DNA from: Aegilops tauschii subsp. strangulata
Taxonomy: Eukaryota > Streptophyta > Magnoliopsida > Poales > Poaceae
NCBI RefSeq assembly: GCF_002575655.3
Contig: NC_053037.3
Location: 250,947,135 to 251,011,134, forward strand
Direction: 5' to 3'
DNA: 64,000 nt
Below, one piece after another: positions 36,917 through 49,621 of the stretch; position 1 is the stretch's first letter, and each line of letters starts with the position of its first letter. The translations under genes were made by a program, and so were the position numbers. The notes below the pieces were generated by a model. The model was not told the DNA's origin. It saw only the letters and a list, made by a program, of their open reading frames with translations, and did no database searches.

Positions 36917-37381
36917 TGTCGGGACCCAACCAGACTATATCTAAAGATTTAACACCTAGCGATCACCTTCAGTTAATTCAAAGCTCTGATGGCGCTCGTC
37001 GTCGATCCAACGCTCCTAAGGCCATCATACCGCTTCGCAAGTTATGAAGCCCCGTCGGACGTCAGATCTTCATCGGACGGTCGTTCGCTTCCCAGGCATC
37101 GCTGACGCTGTTCACTTTCAGACAAAAGGCTACAGTGCCTCTTCTTTCAGTTTTGTTTGCTTTACTTTTGCTTTTCTCTCGTTTTGTAAGGCTATAAAGC
37201 CAAGCTTCTGGATCGGTGGAGAACCAGCTCATGTATTAGGGTTTCCCCCTTAGCCGCCAGTGTTCCTGGTTGGCCTTAGTTGCCTCTTGTATCGCCCTAG
37301 AACTCCTGATTTTGCCCAATAAAGTTGGCTAGCTCGAGTAAATTCAGCACTGCTTTCTGAATCTTGTTCTCGCTTACATCA
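36917..37381 (+). repeat. 3' LTR of the chromodomain gypsy element
   Basis: TGTCGGGACCCAACC start right after the purine tract. An AATAAA (37318) and a CA end at about 37381 (…gcttacatca) are proposed. The exact end has no second LTR in the window to confirm it. Confidence 0.6.
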
Positions 37382-37841
37382 CTTTCCAACCAGTTTTCCT
37401 TGCTAACCGGCCAATTCTCTTCAACCAGTTTTCCTTTGTAACGGTCAATTCTCTTCTCTTATATGAAAAGCCTGAACTCCTACTGGTTGCTAAAAAAAAT
37501 GATGATAAATTAGCTACTAAGTAAACAGAGTGACACCAGCATTGTCCGTAATCAGCAATCAATCTAGAAAGCATGCAAGTTCCTTGCATTCAGATCATTA
37601 TTCTTACATTACAGCTCGAAAATGCAAGTGAAGGGAGAAGACATACATTCCAGTGCACGTTATTGCAAGCTCAAATACAACATTTGTCAGTATGTGAAAG
37701 TATACTACATCAACTGGCGATGCCATTGAGCAGGCTACCGAAGAACTAGATCTCAGTGCAGCACAGGCTTCTGGCACAGATCCACAACTAATTAATCCGC
37801 CACAGCATCTTCGGATGGAGTGCTGGCTAGATGCCACGTCA
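37382..37841 (-). other. Presumed 3' UTR and flank of the desulfhydrase-like gene
   Basis: AT-rich, low-repeat sequence downstream of the inferred terminal exon. On the minus strand an AATAAT hexamer occurs about 250 bp after the stop. No other gene is seen. Confidence 0.4.
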
Positions 37842-40800
37842 TCAAGCCAGAGTTTCTTGCTGCAGACATAGTCATGGACAGGAAACATCAGATCATAGTA
37901 CATTTGTAATCAGAATAGTAAATCAACATTCATCATTTACAGTGATCATTCGAAACAACCAATGGCATTTGCCAAAAATTTCAGCTGTGAGCATAATCGC
38001 CAAGCATGAGAAGGCAATGACAACAGCGCCAAACATTCCTAGCTACCTCAGACTTGGGACATCTATTGATAATGAATGTCAACTATTGAATGAAATGACA
38101 GGATTTGTGCCCTTAGACTAACAATTTTGTGGTCAAATCTATAATAAACTGGAGTGCAACCAAACAGCAATTGCAGTGTCAATAGTTCAATAATTCCATT
38201 AGTCGTTTCTGACATGGATAGTGAGTTCAATAAAACATGGTAAGTGCACATAAGTATATGAGTACAATATGTACCATGATCTAATTTCTTCACCAATAAG
38301 TCTGGACTTCAAAGGAAACCAATATGCCAGGTGTTAAGTTGCTTTTAAACTACGGCGTAAACCTTTTTGTTAGATAGCAAACAATAATTTTGGAATCTAG
38401 TACAAAAGTTATACTAAATTAGCGACAATTAATATGGATCGGAGGGAGTACCATTTTTACGGTGCGTCTTTGGCTAGTACAAGCACCGTAAAAAATGGTA
38501 GATGCCACGGTCCAAACTTCAGTGGAATATATTATCTGAAAGTCGATGAAAGATAAACTTTTAAAGCGTGACACGTGTAGCACATGTAACAGCATTTGCA
38601 GAAGACAAAAAAATCACATACAAACCTTGTTGTTATTTTAATGGAACAATATCACTACAAGCAATAAGGTTATCCAGCATCACATATAATTTTCAGATCC
38701 TCAACAACTCTGGCAATCTTCTGAGCCATGGGTGGCTATGGAAGAACTAGATCACAGTGCTTCTTCACATAAACAAATGAATGCTTGGTGAGTGCAATTT
38801 CTTATGAAGAACACAAGTTCCCAGTGAGACAAGTAATATAATCAACACAAACAAATGAATGCTTGGTAAGTGCAATTTCTTATGAAGAACACAAGTTCCC
38901 AGTGAGACACAGCTAATATAATCCACACGACGTTACCAAACTAACATGAATAACATTGTTCACTCTTTAAACACAAGGTGCTAATAGTCAGAATGTATGA
39001 AACACCTATACAGCCAGAACTGTCATCTCCGCTTTCCAGATGGCGCCGGTACGCATGACAACCGGGATATGCATATAACAGGAGTATACTCCTTTTTCAA
39101 TTTAAAAGGAAATGAAGAAAACACCGATACGCCAGCAAAACAGCCACGACACGGGCGGACATGGCGAGCCCAGTTGAAGCCCACAACTAACCCTGACTTC
39201 TGCCCAGTAGAAGGCATAGGTGAAGAGGCTGAGCATGGTGTTCCCAAATCTGAAAAATCCTTTCTGGAAACATGTTACGACAATAGCAGGAGACATGTCA
39301 TTTTATTAATTATCTATATATACTCGTCGTATCACCATATTGCTCTTTCCAGAAATTGTCGTGTCACGTGTCCCTGTACTCGTATCGCCGTATCCGTGTC
39401 GCCATATCGGTGCTTCGTAGGTCAGAAGTAGTTTGCTTCTCAATCCCAATCTGAGTAGTGGGAGACAATTCCAATCTCGCTAATATCTAGTGGTGCGAGA
39501 ATCAATTATCATCTTTGTACAGGCAATTCAAACCATTTTTAACTCATGATTGTAACTATTTTTAACTTGACATGGCAGGAGTCCGTAAAGAAAGATTTGA
39601 AGGACTGGAATATCACCAAAGAACTAGCCATGGACAGGGGTGTGTGGAAGCTAGCTATCCATGTGCCAGAGCCATGAATTGGTTTCGAGATCTTATGAGT
39701 TTCAGCTCTAGCCTACCCCAAATTGTTTAGGACTAAAGGCTTTGTTGTTGTTGACTTGTTGTTGTATTATGACTATTATAAGTTCCCTGTCATCGTTATT
39801 TTGTTTCTCGATACAACATGCATGTACTGTACATAATCAACTAAGACGTATCAAAATTCGAATGTCCTAATATGGGAAACCTAGCAGGTATTGTTAATCT
39901 CAGTAGATGAAAAACAAATAATTATACCTACTTTGGCTCAAAAGAGATCATAGTAATTTGACACTTTGGGCGCCATAGTAGTATGACACTTTGGGCGCCA
40001 TAGTAGTATATCATATCTTTGTCGCCGTTTAGTTTATGAATACTAGCATATCACAACTCACAAGAATATGTTAGGTTCTAAATTCAATTATGCATACAGC
40101 CATTTGCAAGCGGGAGCTACATGCACCGGGCTGCCCTTTTATACAGCCATTTGCAGATAAATATTTTCGAAGTTCAACATTTCAGACAGATAAACTGAGG
40201 TGCGGTAGAATGTCAAATAAATGCACAAGACAGATCGCTGGTGAGATGTAAAGGACTGTATAATCTAGAAAATGCGAATGCGTAGATGCATATCCCTGTG
40301 GAAGAATGTCTTGTGACAGGCAACTATAGACAGTGCACAATACTACAGGCGGTTTCTGCATCTTGAAAAAGTAATGCTAACCAGCACAACCAGTCCATGA
40401 AATTATAGTCTAAAGACGAAGAAAAACAATGATTAAAAGTTTAAAACAATGACAGTGTTGACAACAGTACCTTCTCAGCTGGCCTCAATTTGGCACTGGT
40501 GAACCCCTCAGCAACAAGCTTATTGACAGCATCTCTCAGCCTCTCATACTCCTCCTTGACATTGTAAACCTGGTGTGAGATTCTTACATACCCTGTCACT
40601 GGATCACTATTATTATCCTTTGCCATCTCTTGCACTTTAACCTGTCTGCTATTGTAGTATATAGGCACCTCAACTTTGAAATCCTTCCTCAACATGGTCC
40701 GCACTCTCAGTGCATCATCGTCACTCTCAATGCAAAGACAACAAGGCATCCCTACCATAGCCATGCTTCCACACATTACTGGTGGTGATCCAAGAAATGT

Positions 40801-41859
40801 CCCCCATGCTTCGGCAAGCATCCTCCCCATCTCAATCACCTTCTCATGGTTCCGGCTGCGTATCCCCTCAATCCCACCTTCAAATCGGTTCACAAAGTGA
40901 ATAGCTTCAGGAACGACGATCTGGGCACTGTAATCCCGTGTCCCAATCCATCCACTCTCCATAGGTAGCCCATTGCCATATTCATGTGACACAACAGGGT
41001 GGTGGAGCTGAGAGGTTATCGGGCCACCCTTGCGGGTGTGTAAGAAAGCGACGGCCGGGGGGCAAAAGAACCACTTGTGGAGGTTGCTAGTGTAGAAATC
41101 CGCCCCAATGTCTCGCACATCGACGGGGACTTGCCCAACAGAGTGTGCAGCATCAACAAAAACTTTGTCGACGCCCTCTTGGCGACAAATGGCAACTAGC
41201 TCCTTGACTGGAATGAGAACACTGGGCATGGAGGTGATGTGATCAATGACAGCAAGCCGGACCTTACGACCACCGGCCTTGGCAACAGCGAGCGCAGCAT
41301 GGAACTCCGTGATAATGGCGTCAGGGGAGGTGACGGGGAACGGGAGGGGTACCTCGACGACAGTGGCGCCCGCGCGGGCAACGTAGGCCTGGATAGATTT
41401 CTTGACTGCTCCGTAGGCGTAATGGAGCATGAGCACAGCGTCGCCACGAGCGAAGTGCCCCTCGGCAAAGCTCCAGGCGGCATGCTGCAGCACGATTGCA
41501 GCAGCGGTGGTAGCGTTGTCGACGAGGGAAATCTCGGAGACGTCCCCAGCGTTGACAAGGGCCGCGACGGCTGCGCGGGAGCGGCGGAGCCCCGGCTGAA
41601 GGCCGTCGAAGTAGAAGGCGTCGGGCTGAGCGAGGAAGAGGCGCTGCCAGCGCGCCTGCGCTTCGAGCACGGAGGCCGGGCAGCAGCCGAAGCTGCCGTT
41701 GTTGACGCGGGCAACTGCGGGGTCGTGGTGCGCGAACTCGTCGCGGATCTGGGCGGCCGAGATCAACGCTGCGCGGGGGCGCTTGGCGCGCGGCGGGGAT
41801 GGGCCGTTTCCGTTGCCGTGGCCGTTCTCGGAGACGTCGTTAGACGGGATCGACGCCAT
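37842..41859 (-). CDS. L-cysteine desulfhydrase-like PLP enzyme (class V aminotransferase fold)
   Basis: Known role of the family: PLP-dependent breakdown of L-cysteine to pyruvate, ammonia and H2S. The main exon is 40471-41859 (463 codons from MASIPSND). Seen: VNNGSFGCCP near residue 53; LVDNATTAA (112-120); the PLP-pocket motif VFVDAAH with Asp236 and His239; and SNLHK with the Schiff-base Lys262. The length fits the plant family. The start at 41859 is chosen because homology I recall from rice begins there; an in-frame ATG at 41988 lies at the transposon edge. After codon 463 (AAG) comes GTACTG, a good donor. Minus-strand TGTCTGCAG at 37868-37860 is a good acceptor, and the next codons read Gln-Glu-Thr-Leu-Ala-stop (37859-37842), close to the family ending. 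That exon is inferred. Without splicing the frame stops at 40441. The intron would be 2.6 kb. Confidence 0.8.
38376..38500. mobile_element. MITE remnants: Stowaway-like end plus a small palindrome
   Basis: 38376-38448 ends in '...attaatatggatcggagggag|ta', the typical right end of a Stowaway MITE with TA target; its left end is missing. Directly adjoining, 38449-38500 is a 52-bp inverted repeat with 'taccatttttacggtgc' arms around a ~17-bp loop. Both lie in the proposed intron. Confidence 0.65.
38771..38926. repeat. Tandem duplication, 78-bp period, two copies
   Basis: Two nearly identical copies starting 'aaacaaatgaatgcttgg' at 38771 and 38849, differing at a few bases. In the proposed intron. 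Confidence 0.9.
39579..39769 (+). mobile_element. 3' end of a truncated LINE
   Basis: The plus-strand frame reads …VKKDLKDWNITKELAMDRGVWKLAIHVPEP-stop (only fragments quoted), the typical C-terminal tail of grass LINE reverse transcriptases. It is followed by a conserved 3' UTR (ctagcctaccccaaattg) and a (TTG)n tail to about 39769. It is 5'-truncated and lies in the proposed intron, antisense to the gene. Confidence 0.75.
39957..40008. repeat. Tandem duplication, 25-bp period, two copies
   Basis: 'tgacactttgggcgccatag' plus 'tagta', twice in a row. A second word, 'atacagccatttgca', occurs at about 40095 and 40142. Confidence 0.85.
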
Positions 41860-42383
41860 CGACGCCGCCGCCGCGCTAGGGTTGGGATAGAGAGGGTACG
41901 TGGGGTTCGAGTGGCACTGGTCCGGCTGTGCAATGGCGGATTTGGATTCGGGACTCGACTTGCACCCCGGTAAAACGCCCACCTGCATAAGAGTATCTCC
42001 ACCCGCGCCCCCAACAAGGCCCTAGACGGGTTTTTTTGTCGCTAGGGACCGAAAATCGGCTGAGTCGTGTACCAGGAGCCTGTTTTTCGCCGGTTTGGAT
42101 CGAAATTGGCGCCGACGGACCCAGGCCGAACCCGGCACGCTGGGGCACCGGGGAACGCGTTTTTGGCACGAACGGGGATGGGTCTGCCGCGTCAGCGAGA
42201 CGCCGTTCTCATCGTCTCGTTTCCCGCGGGAATCAATGCGAAGGCTGGCCAAGGCTGCCGCGCTGCTGCGCCAGTCAGCCTCCATTGATGCCTCACGGGC
42301 GGCGCAGTGAAGGCGTCACCGACGCGCGTCCCGCCCGCTCCCGCCACGCGTCGCCCGGCATGCAGGCTCTCGCCGCCCGGCCG

Positions 42384-42394
42384 CGGCTATAAAA
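42384..42394 (+). promoter_or_regulatory. TATA box of the gene carried by H1
   Basis: 'ggctataaaag' in GC-rich DNA about 95 bp before the ATG at 42482. Spacing and context look like a normal plant core promoter. It points away from the desulfhydrase gene. Confidence 0.6.
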
Positions 42395-42858
42395 GCCGAT
42401 CCCCCGCCGGTGGACGCCACAACCACTTTACCTCGCATCGTCACACGAAGCAGCGCACTCCCCTTTCCAGCCGACGAGTAAATGGCTGAGAGGTTCCCAG
42501 GCGATGGCGCGACGACGAACGGCTTCGGCCGCCGCCATCTCCAAGAGCCGGAGGCGCGCCTCCTCTACGAGGCCGAGTATCCGGCGCCCCCGGACATGCG
42601 TGTGCCGGGGGCGTGGAGGCTGAGCGTCGGCGGCGTCCCGGTGCCACCGGTGCCCGAAGGGGCGGCACGGCGGGCCGAGATCGCCTGCATCCGCTCGTCG
42701 TTGATGGAGGCGCAGCGGAACAGGCCGAGGTACGCCGCCGACAGACACACGATGTGGACGATGTACTTCGCACGCCGCGCGAAGAACAGATCGCCTCCGC
42801 CAACGGCATCATCCCCCGCGGCCGCCTCAACGCCGACGGGCGGCGCGAGTGGTGGGGC

Positions 42859-43713
42859 GTGTTGTAGGGTGGAACCCTATAGGGAGATCTTTCACGAATT
42901 GGAGGGGGAATCCCTAAGAATAAGATGAACACAAGAGGAAAAACACTCATATTGACTAGATCCAAACACACATATGCTAGATCAAATCACACAAAGAGGG
43001 ATACAATGATTCAAAGACAACAAAGGAAAGATACAAGGTACTAGTTCGTCCCAATCCTATGAGGAATGAGGTCTTGAAGGGGGCCACCCATGAGGGGGTC
43101 TTGAGGTTGGTCACTCCAAGAGGAGGTCTTGATCTCCTAGTGGAGTGGATCCATGGAGCAAAGCTCACATATGTCTATCATATCCTTTGCTTAGTCCAAA
43201 TGGAAGGAGGGAGAGGGGTATATATAGGTAGGTGGAGGAAGGGGACGAAGTGGAGGCCCAACAGGTGACTCTCAGCCGTCCATCTTGATGAGCCCGTGCG
43301 CACGGGGTAAGTGGGGCCCGTGCGCACGGGGGTCCCGTGGGCACGGTACAGGCCCGTGCGCACGAGGTGCTCCAGCGCCAGCTCTCTGAGTAGTCCGTGC
43401 GCATGGGGTCTTCGAGGCCCGTGGGCACGGGGTCGCCTGGGAGGTGCAGAGTTGATCTTGTTGCACTCCTTCTTCCTCCTTGTGGCCTTGGGGTCCTTCT
43501 CCTACTCCTTTGGGGTGTTCCTCACCAGCTTGTGGTCGTCGGTCTTCGTATCTAAGGACACATGGAGCTCTTTGGTGAGGTAGCAAGCAAGTCCAATGGA
43601 TATTCATGATATTCTCGAAGAAGAGCGGGTTCACCTTAAGTCCGGTAGGTCCACTTAGGGCTTTATGTGCTATGAAGGTGTACATGGAGATGAACGTAGG
43701 ATGCTCCGCATCA
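42859..43713 (-). repeat. E1 3' LTR
   Basis: TATA box TATATATA on the minus strand at 43226-43219. Upstream of it (43293-43432) are six copies of a palindromic word CCCGTGCGCACGGG and variants. The promoter points toward the desulfhydrase gene. Confidence 0.88.
43293..43432. promoter_or_regulatory. E1 U3 palindrome array (CCCGTGCGCACGGG type), 3' LTR
   Basis: Six copies or near copies (starting about 43293, 43317, 43334, 43353, 43394, 43418), perfect palindromes or with the centre GG in place of CG. The 5' LTR has the same array at 50055-50166 with two units partly deleted, and the leader has four at 49229-49328. Confidence 0.75.
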
Positions 43714-46700
43714 TCTCCCCTCCCTTGGGAAAGATCCGACCTCGGATCGTGATCCTCATCACCATGGAAACGGTTGTCGTGCACGGACTTGAAGTTGGAC
43801 GGAGTTGAAAACATGGTGCAATCCAAGTACTTCAAGGTGTCGCCGGAGTGGTATACATGTAAAAAGAGCAAACACAAACGACACTCGGAAATACAATGGT
43901 TAGCGCACACAAGGTGTCCATCAAATAAGCATAAGTCCGTGCGGCAAGATTGTTCATGACAAAGCGCATGAAGCTTATCAAGATGATATAGAAGGATATG
44001 CAAAGCATTCATGGAGCAAAAGCATTCATTGGGCACACAAAGGTGTTGCGAATGTGATCAATGCAACCACGGTGCAAAATGATGTCATAATGAGACGGTT
44101 TATCAATAGCATGAATATGGTAATGGATGCTCAATATGAATAAGTTATCATGCAATTGATGGTAGGCAATATGATCACGATGTATGAATATGCCATCAAG
44201 AAAGATCACAACAAATTTGCTAAGAAAGTGCTCAAGCTCATATATCATGGATGACATGGAAATACAAGATGCACCAAGGCAATCATAATGCAAGTCAATC
44301 CATGTATAAAGTGCAAACTTGTTATGGGAGTTGTTGTACCATGGCTCAATGTCGTGGTAGAAATGGTGGTCCGTTGGTGAATCCACTAAGTCCGAGCACT
44401 CCTCAACTTGAAGGTCCATAGGGTCCATCTCCAATGCCGGTCCTCTATCCAATAGATGTATCATGTAGACAACAAGAAGGAAACAACAATGAAAGAAGGG
44501 CCCATCCAATATGCCTAATTGAGGGTGGCTCAAAGGGAAGGAGTTCACCTTTATGAGAATGTCGAAAATGTTGGTATCCCGCATCGCGTACGCCTTCACA
44601 TACCCAAATTGTCTCATGACGGTATCGCCTTGTGAATCCTTCAAAATGAAAGAACATGACAAACACTCGGAAAAACAAATGAGGTTAGCGGAAATGCAAA
44701 ACCTATCATTCGTGTGGTAAGATACCCAACAAGTGTATGCATCATGCTCATCATAAGAAAGGACAAGGGAGCATTTCATAGGATGGAGGCATATGATGCG
44801 ATAACAACCAAATACAATAGGCTGAAGTAAACAAGCATGCATCACAAGTAATATGTCCAAGTCTCCAAGATGAATAAACATAACATGGATGCACTCACTA
44901 CAATGGCATATGAGAGGTGCAACTAATGGAGACAAGAGACAATGATCAAGATATATCATGTGAGAGGCATGAACATATATGTCATCAACCCAAGAAAGCG
45001 AGTAAGAATGGAACATGGGTGATGCAACCAAGCAAGTAATCATAGTGATCAAGTCAATCAAGCTAGTAGTGCGAGGATGCAACATACTAGAAGGAATCGT
45101 GGCAAGCATGTCATGTGTGCAAATAGTGGGCATGAATATTGCACGTGACATATCACAAGCATGAAGGCAAGATATGAGCAAAATAGCATCAATAGCATGA
45201 GGACCAAAGAAATCATGGCAATAGCTACTAGTATCTCCACCAAGCATGCAAATACACATAGAATTATCATAATGGTGAATCATGGGTAGATGCAAGCAAG
45301 GGTCACAATTGCATGGCTAAGGCATAGGAGCAAAAATAACATGCAAAGTGAACACGGGAAAATGAGCATAAGGTGACAAGTGGTAAATAGCCCATAGTCG
45401 TGTGAGAGACAAGTAAAAGAGATGCGCGTAGTCCTTGCGCAAAAGGAATGGTGGGAATGATAGTCCACGGGATCCTAAGTCATCGTTGCTCTCAAGAGCT
45501 CGTTTCGTCAACTCTTGGGATTGAGAGGTTGACGAGTATACTTGAGTACCTACACAAAACAAAGACAAAGGGAAAATTGTGTGTGCGTGGTAGATATACA
45601 CATCATCCATTATGATGTGCACGTGCTTGTGTTGGTTAGCACAAAATAGCCAATGCTCAAATAAATGAGATGCGTGATATAGAAACATGTCTCCATCAAG
45701 ATAGGTTTGTTGTTATGTATAGCATAATGGAGACTCAATTTGTGTAATGCATCACGAGAAATATGTAGAGCATTGTTATTCATGGTATGCATATGGTGCA
45801 CGCAATTATGGGAATCATGCAAAGTATGGAATGCTTCAAAATCTCCTAATATGTATGAGGAAACTATGGGGGTCTCCTCATGAGCATTAGTAGAAACATC
45901 ACATGGAGAATATTGACAACATCCAAAACAAAGCATATTTGGTTCTATGTGGTCATGGCATGGCATAGTAGATGAATTGCGCAAATCATGTAAAGGAAGC
46001 TTAGCAATATCATCACATGAAAAACAAAAGCCAGTGACCATCATCTCGTCATCTATGCCATAAGTGCAAATGGGATTTATTTTAATGGGCATGCATAGTT
46101 ACTATGTTGAGCTTGAAATGATGCGATATGGGAGATCTCACTCATAGCATATGACAAGTTCAAAGGATTATCAAACATGAAGTGACCAATAGAGTTTTCA
46201 CATGATATCCTATGGAGCATAGCATCATGACTAGGCAAATCAACATGCTCATCATCATATTCATCATAAATGGGTAAGTCATGACATGAAGAAGTCGCAC
46301 TAGCATGAAGCATGGGAATAGGTGGATCAACATCATGCAAGCAATCATTGGTGAGATAGTCCGCTAGTGGGACAAAAGAAGCACGATCACCTATGTTACC
46401 TTTGGAACATCGCTCATGTGTTGTAGGTGAGGTGTCGAAGATCCACGCGTTGGCATCTTCCTCTTGATGGAACCATGTGGGGGTGCATCGTTGTCCACCA
46501 TGGCCATCGTCGTCTCCATTGGAGGTATGGACTTGTCGAGGGTAGGCATGTCGTCATGTAGGAGACCTAGCACCAAAGAAGAAAATACACTAGGAGTAGA
46601 GGTTAAGTCATTAGAAATCATAGTGGCCTCACATGCCATGTCAACTACCTCACTCACTAAGTGTCGTGGCTCACTCACTCCCGGTAAGATGCTCTCACTC

Positions 46701-47836
46701 ATATGGTTGCTGTAGTCACTCAAATGGCTCTCAACCTCACATAGGAGGTGTGGCATGCTCTCATGTGTGGGGCTAGTGGTGGTCACACTCATCCTCTCAT
46801 AGGAAATGCACTCAATGTCATATAGGGTGGAGTCACTCATCTCACTCATGGGTTGGTGGCTCTCCTCACATGGCAATTGGGTCATCTCATGATATGTGGG
46901 TGTCAGAGAGATGTTGGTGCAAATGTCTCCGTGCTCAACTCCTATCGCCGCCTTGGTTGAAGGGATAGTCCCATGCTCAACCTTCTTGTCACCGTCTTGT
47001 TGTTGGAGGCCCATATGATGTGCCACCTCGTAGCTCGTCTCCATGACCGAAGGGAATTTCCCATGCTCGGCCATCTTCCTTGAGGGGCTTCCGAAGATGG
47101 AAGTGTCACCCTCACTTGTAGGTGGTCGCCTTGGACTTGATGAAGTCAATGTAGGCGTACTCGTGGGAAGTAGGCGAAGATGCCGTACGTCCCAAGGCGA
47201 AGATGCCTTGATAGCACTTGGCGAAGATGCCGAAGTGGTTGTTGTAGCCGTAGCTCCGTCTTGGTGGTGCTCGTCTCGTGGTCTTCTCTTGTGCTCATGA
47301 AGTTTGGACTTGGCGTGAAGTAGGGCTTGTTCGGACTTGTGCGTTTGCACTTGTGGAGCATCTTCATGATGATGGTGTCGTTGTCGCACTTGAGCTCGTA
47401 GTAGATGTCGTTCGTCGTCGTCGTGCACAAGATGCTTGGAGGTGACTTGCCCTTCTTGACGATGTGGATCACGAACATGATGGTGGTCGCCATGTAGATG
47501 TGGACGTGGGCGACTTGCGCTTGCATCATTTTTGCGCTCCGAAGATGATCGACTTGCTCGCCGCCGCCTTGAGGATGATGAAGGCGAAGAAGACTTGTAG
47601 TCGGCCACCAAATCGCGTAGTTGATCCTTTAGCTCGCCCAACTTGGTGTCGATGTAGTCCCTTTTCCTTGCTTCGGAGTGGTGTATGTCGATGGCGAGGT
47701 TGTCGAGGCGCTCTCGCAAGGTAGATTGTGCGCCTTGTATTTCGTGTTGTAGTCCGAAGATGGACATTTTGGTGATGTACTTGTTCGCGTCGTCGTTGTC
47801 GTGGAAGACCGGAGATGAAATGCCTTGCCTATCCAT
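43714..47836 (-). pseudogene. E1 long His/Cys/Met-rich ORF, broken
   Basis: Colinear with the E2 protein. It is intact from 47836 (MDRQGISSPVF) to 46391 (481 codons: a short N-terminal region, coiled-coil-like ESTLRERL-type helix, Ser/Arg tract, His/Arg-rich region). It then continues in pieces in shifted frames at about 46340-46077, 46092-45610, 45688-45317 and 45295-44009, and ends near the polypurine tract with FDPRSDL-like sequence. No retroviral domain seen. The decay is consistent with an older insertion than E2. Confidence 0.65.
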
Positions 47837-49610
47837 CACAAGACTCGAGCAAATGTGAGTGGAAGAAAGGAAAGAACTAGACCAAATGTACCTTTTCCAA
47901 TGTTGAAGATGGATCAATGATCACTCAATAATGTATCAAGGAAATAGCACAATTGGTACCGGATCTTGTCAATTCTCACACCTACACAAATAAGGCTTAT
48001 GGTGGAGCTCGGTGAGGATAGTGGCACAAAAAATTGATGCAAAGTGTTAGCAAGAGTCAATAATGTTGGAAAAGATTCACAAATTCGCAAGTGAAACAAG
48101 TAGACCAATAGCAATATGTGGCACACGGAAACACACACACAGATAGATAAATGGGGTCGTGCAACCAAGGAATGAGCCCAAAATGTGGAATCCACGGAAA
48201 ACGCTCGTGTTGCACAACTCAAGAGAGACGCTAGCACGATTGCTCAATAGGCGGATACGACACTTGTGCACAACCTATAAGATGCCAAATGTATGAGCTT
48301 TCTATCCCAAGTATGCTATATGTATGATGTTCCCGGTGTTTCACACACGATGATCCGAGATGATCAATATGGTAGTATGAGATGCAATGTGGCGATGCTA
48401 TGGCTATTGCTTACAAGCTCTTTGTTTTCTCTTTGCTTAAAAGCTTATTCTCCTTTTTTTGGCCACTATGCGAAATGCACAACCAAGATAGCAATTGTGT
48501 ATATGCGGGAACAATCTTGTGACACAAGAGATGATATGATACCAATATGATATGGTATGTATGCAATGGATGGTGTAGATCAATGATCACTAATTTGCAC
48601 AAGTAACGTTGCCGGCAATGCTCAAATGGCTAGTCTCGATAGGCAAGTGACGCAAAATGGGCTAGGGGTTATCAATGCTATTGCAAGGGAAATGTACAAT
48701 GGTGTCGTCGAGATTACCGTCCTTGATGATGATGAGTGGCGGTGTTCTTGATGTAGATACCAAGATGATGGAGACTCGTCCCTAAGTAGCCGAAACACCT
48801 TAGGAAATGGAAAAACCGCGAACTCAAAATCTCAAGGACAAAAGTCAAATGGTGGTAGCGGAGTGTGTTGGTGGTTCCGGAGTTGGCAATGTGGAAGTGG
48901 TGGTGGTGGTTGATGAAGAAGCAACCGTCCCTAAGTAGCCGAAACACCTTAGGAGACTCAAGTCACAACTCAAACAACCAAAAATGCTAAATGGAGCACA
49001 ATGGGTTAGGTTGCGGAAGGCTATGGTGGTTTTGCGGATGATATGGTGGAGGGCCTAGGCAAAGATGCCAAAATGACAAAATTTTGATGGAGTCAAATGG
49101 TGGTAAAACCAAGATGAGCAGCTCGGGCACGTCCCTAACTTTTCAATGAGCCAAAGAACACCCAAATCGGAGTTCGGGAGTGGAAGTTATGGGTGAAAAC
49201 GTAAAGTGCACGCAGCTGAGTCTGGGAGGGCCGTGCGCATGGGGTCAAAATGGGCCCGTGGGCACGGGGTGTCCAGAGAGTTTTCAGGGGCCCGTGCGCA
49301 CGGGGTCTGGGGTCCGTGGGCACGGGGTGGGCGGAAATTTTGCGATTTTGTGGCGGAAATTGGAGATTTCTTGGGCAAAATTGGGGAGATTTTGGGGATG
49401 GATGGTGGGGAAAAGATGGGGGAAGGCTAGATCCACTTGAAACCAAGCAAATCCATGGATCAAATCCAACAAAACATCATCAAAACCAACAAATCACAAA
49501 AAAATTTGGGGCTATTTTTGGTGGGGAATTTTCGAATTTAGGACGAAATCACACAAAACAAGGCTAGAAAACACGAAGGGGGCTCTAATTTCGTGAGAAA
49601 CCATGGCTCA
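47837..49610 (-). other. E1 leader with conserved hairpins and palindromes
   Basis: About 1.8 kb between ORF and primer-binding site. It has two copies of a 24-base element CCTAAG-N12-CTTAGG (48781-48804 and 48930-48953) with an identical 12-base loop, and the four leader palindromes at 49229-49328. No gene seen. Confidence 0.7.
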
Positions 49611-49621
49611 TGATACCAAGA

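Noticed and set aside
36617..37047. Independent small gene at 36617-37047
   Set aside because: Its readable part is a chromodomain of gypsy pol and it runs through a polypurine tract into an LTR.
41239..41973. 244-codon plus-strand frame opposite the desulfhydrase exon
   Set aside because: Antisense shadow of a GC-rich exon; the minus-strand protein has clear family motifs.
41860..41988. Upstream in-frame ATG giving 43 extra residues
   Set aside because: The ATG sits at the H1 target site, and the extra residues do not resemble a family N-terminus or a clear transit peptide; the downstream ATG fits the family length.
43774..43959. Plus-strand small frames within E1
   Set aside because: Opposite strand of the E1 ORF; no support.
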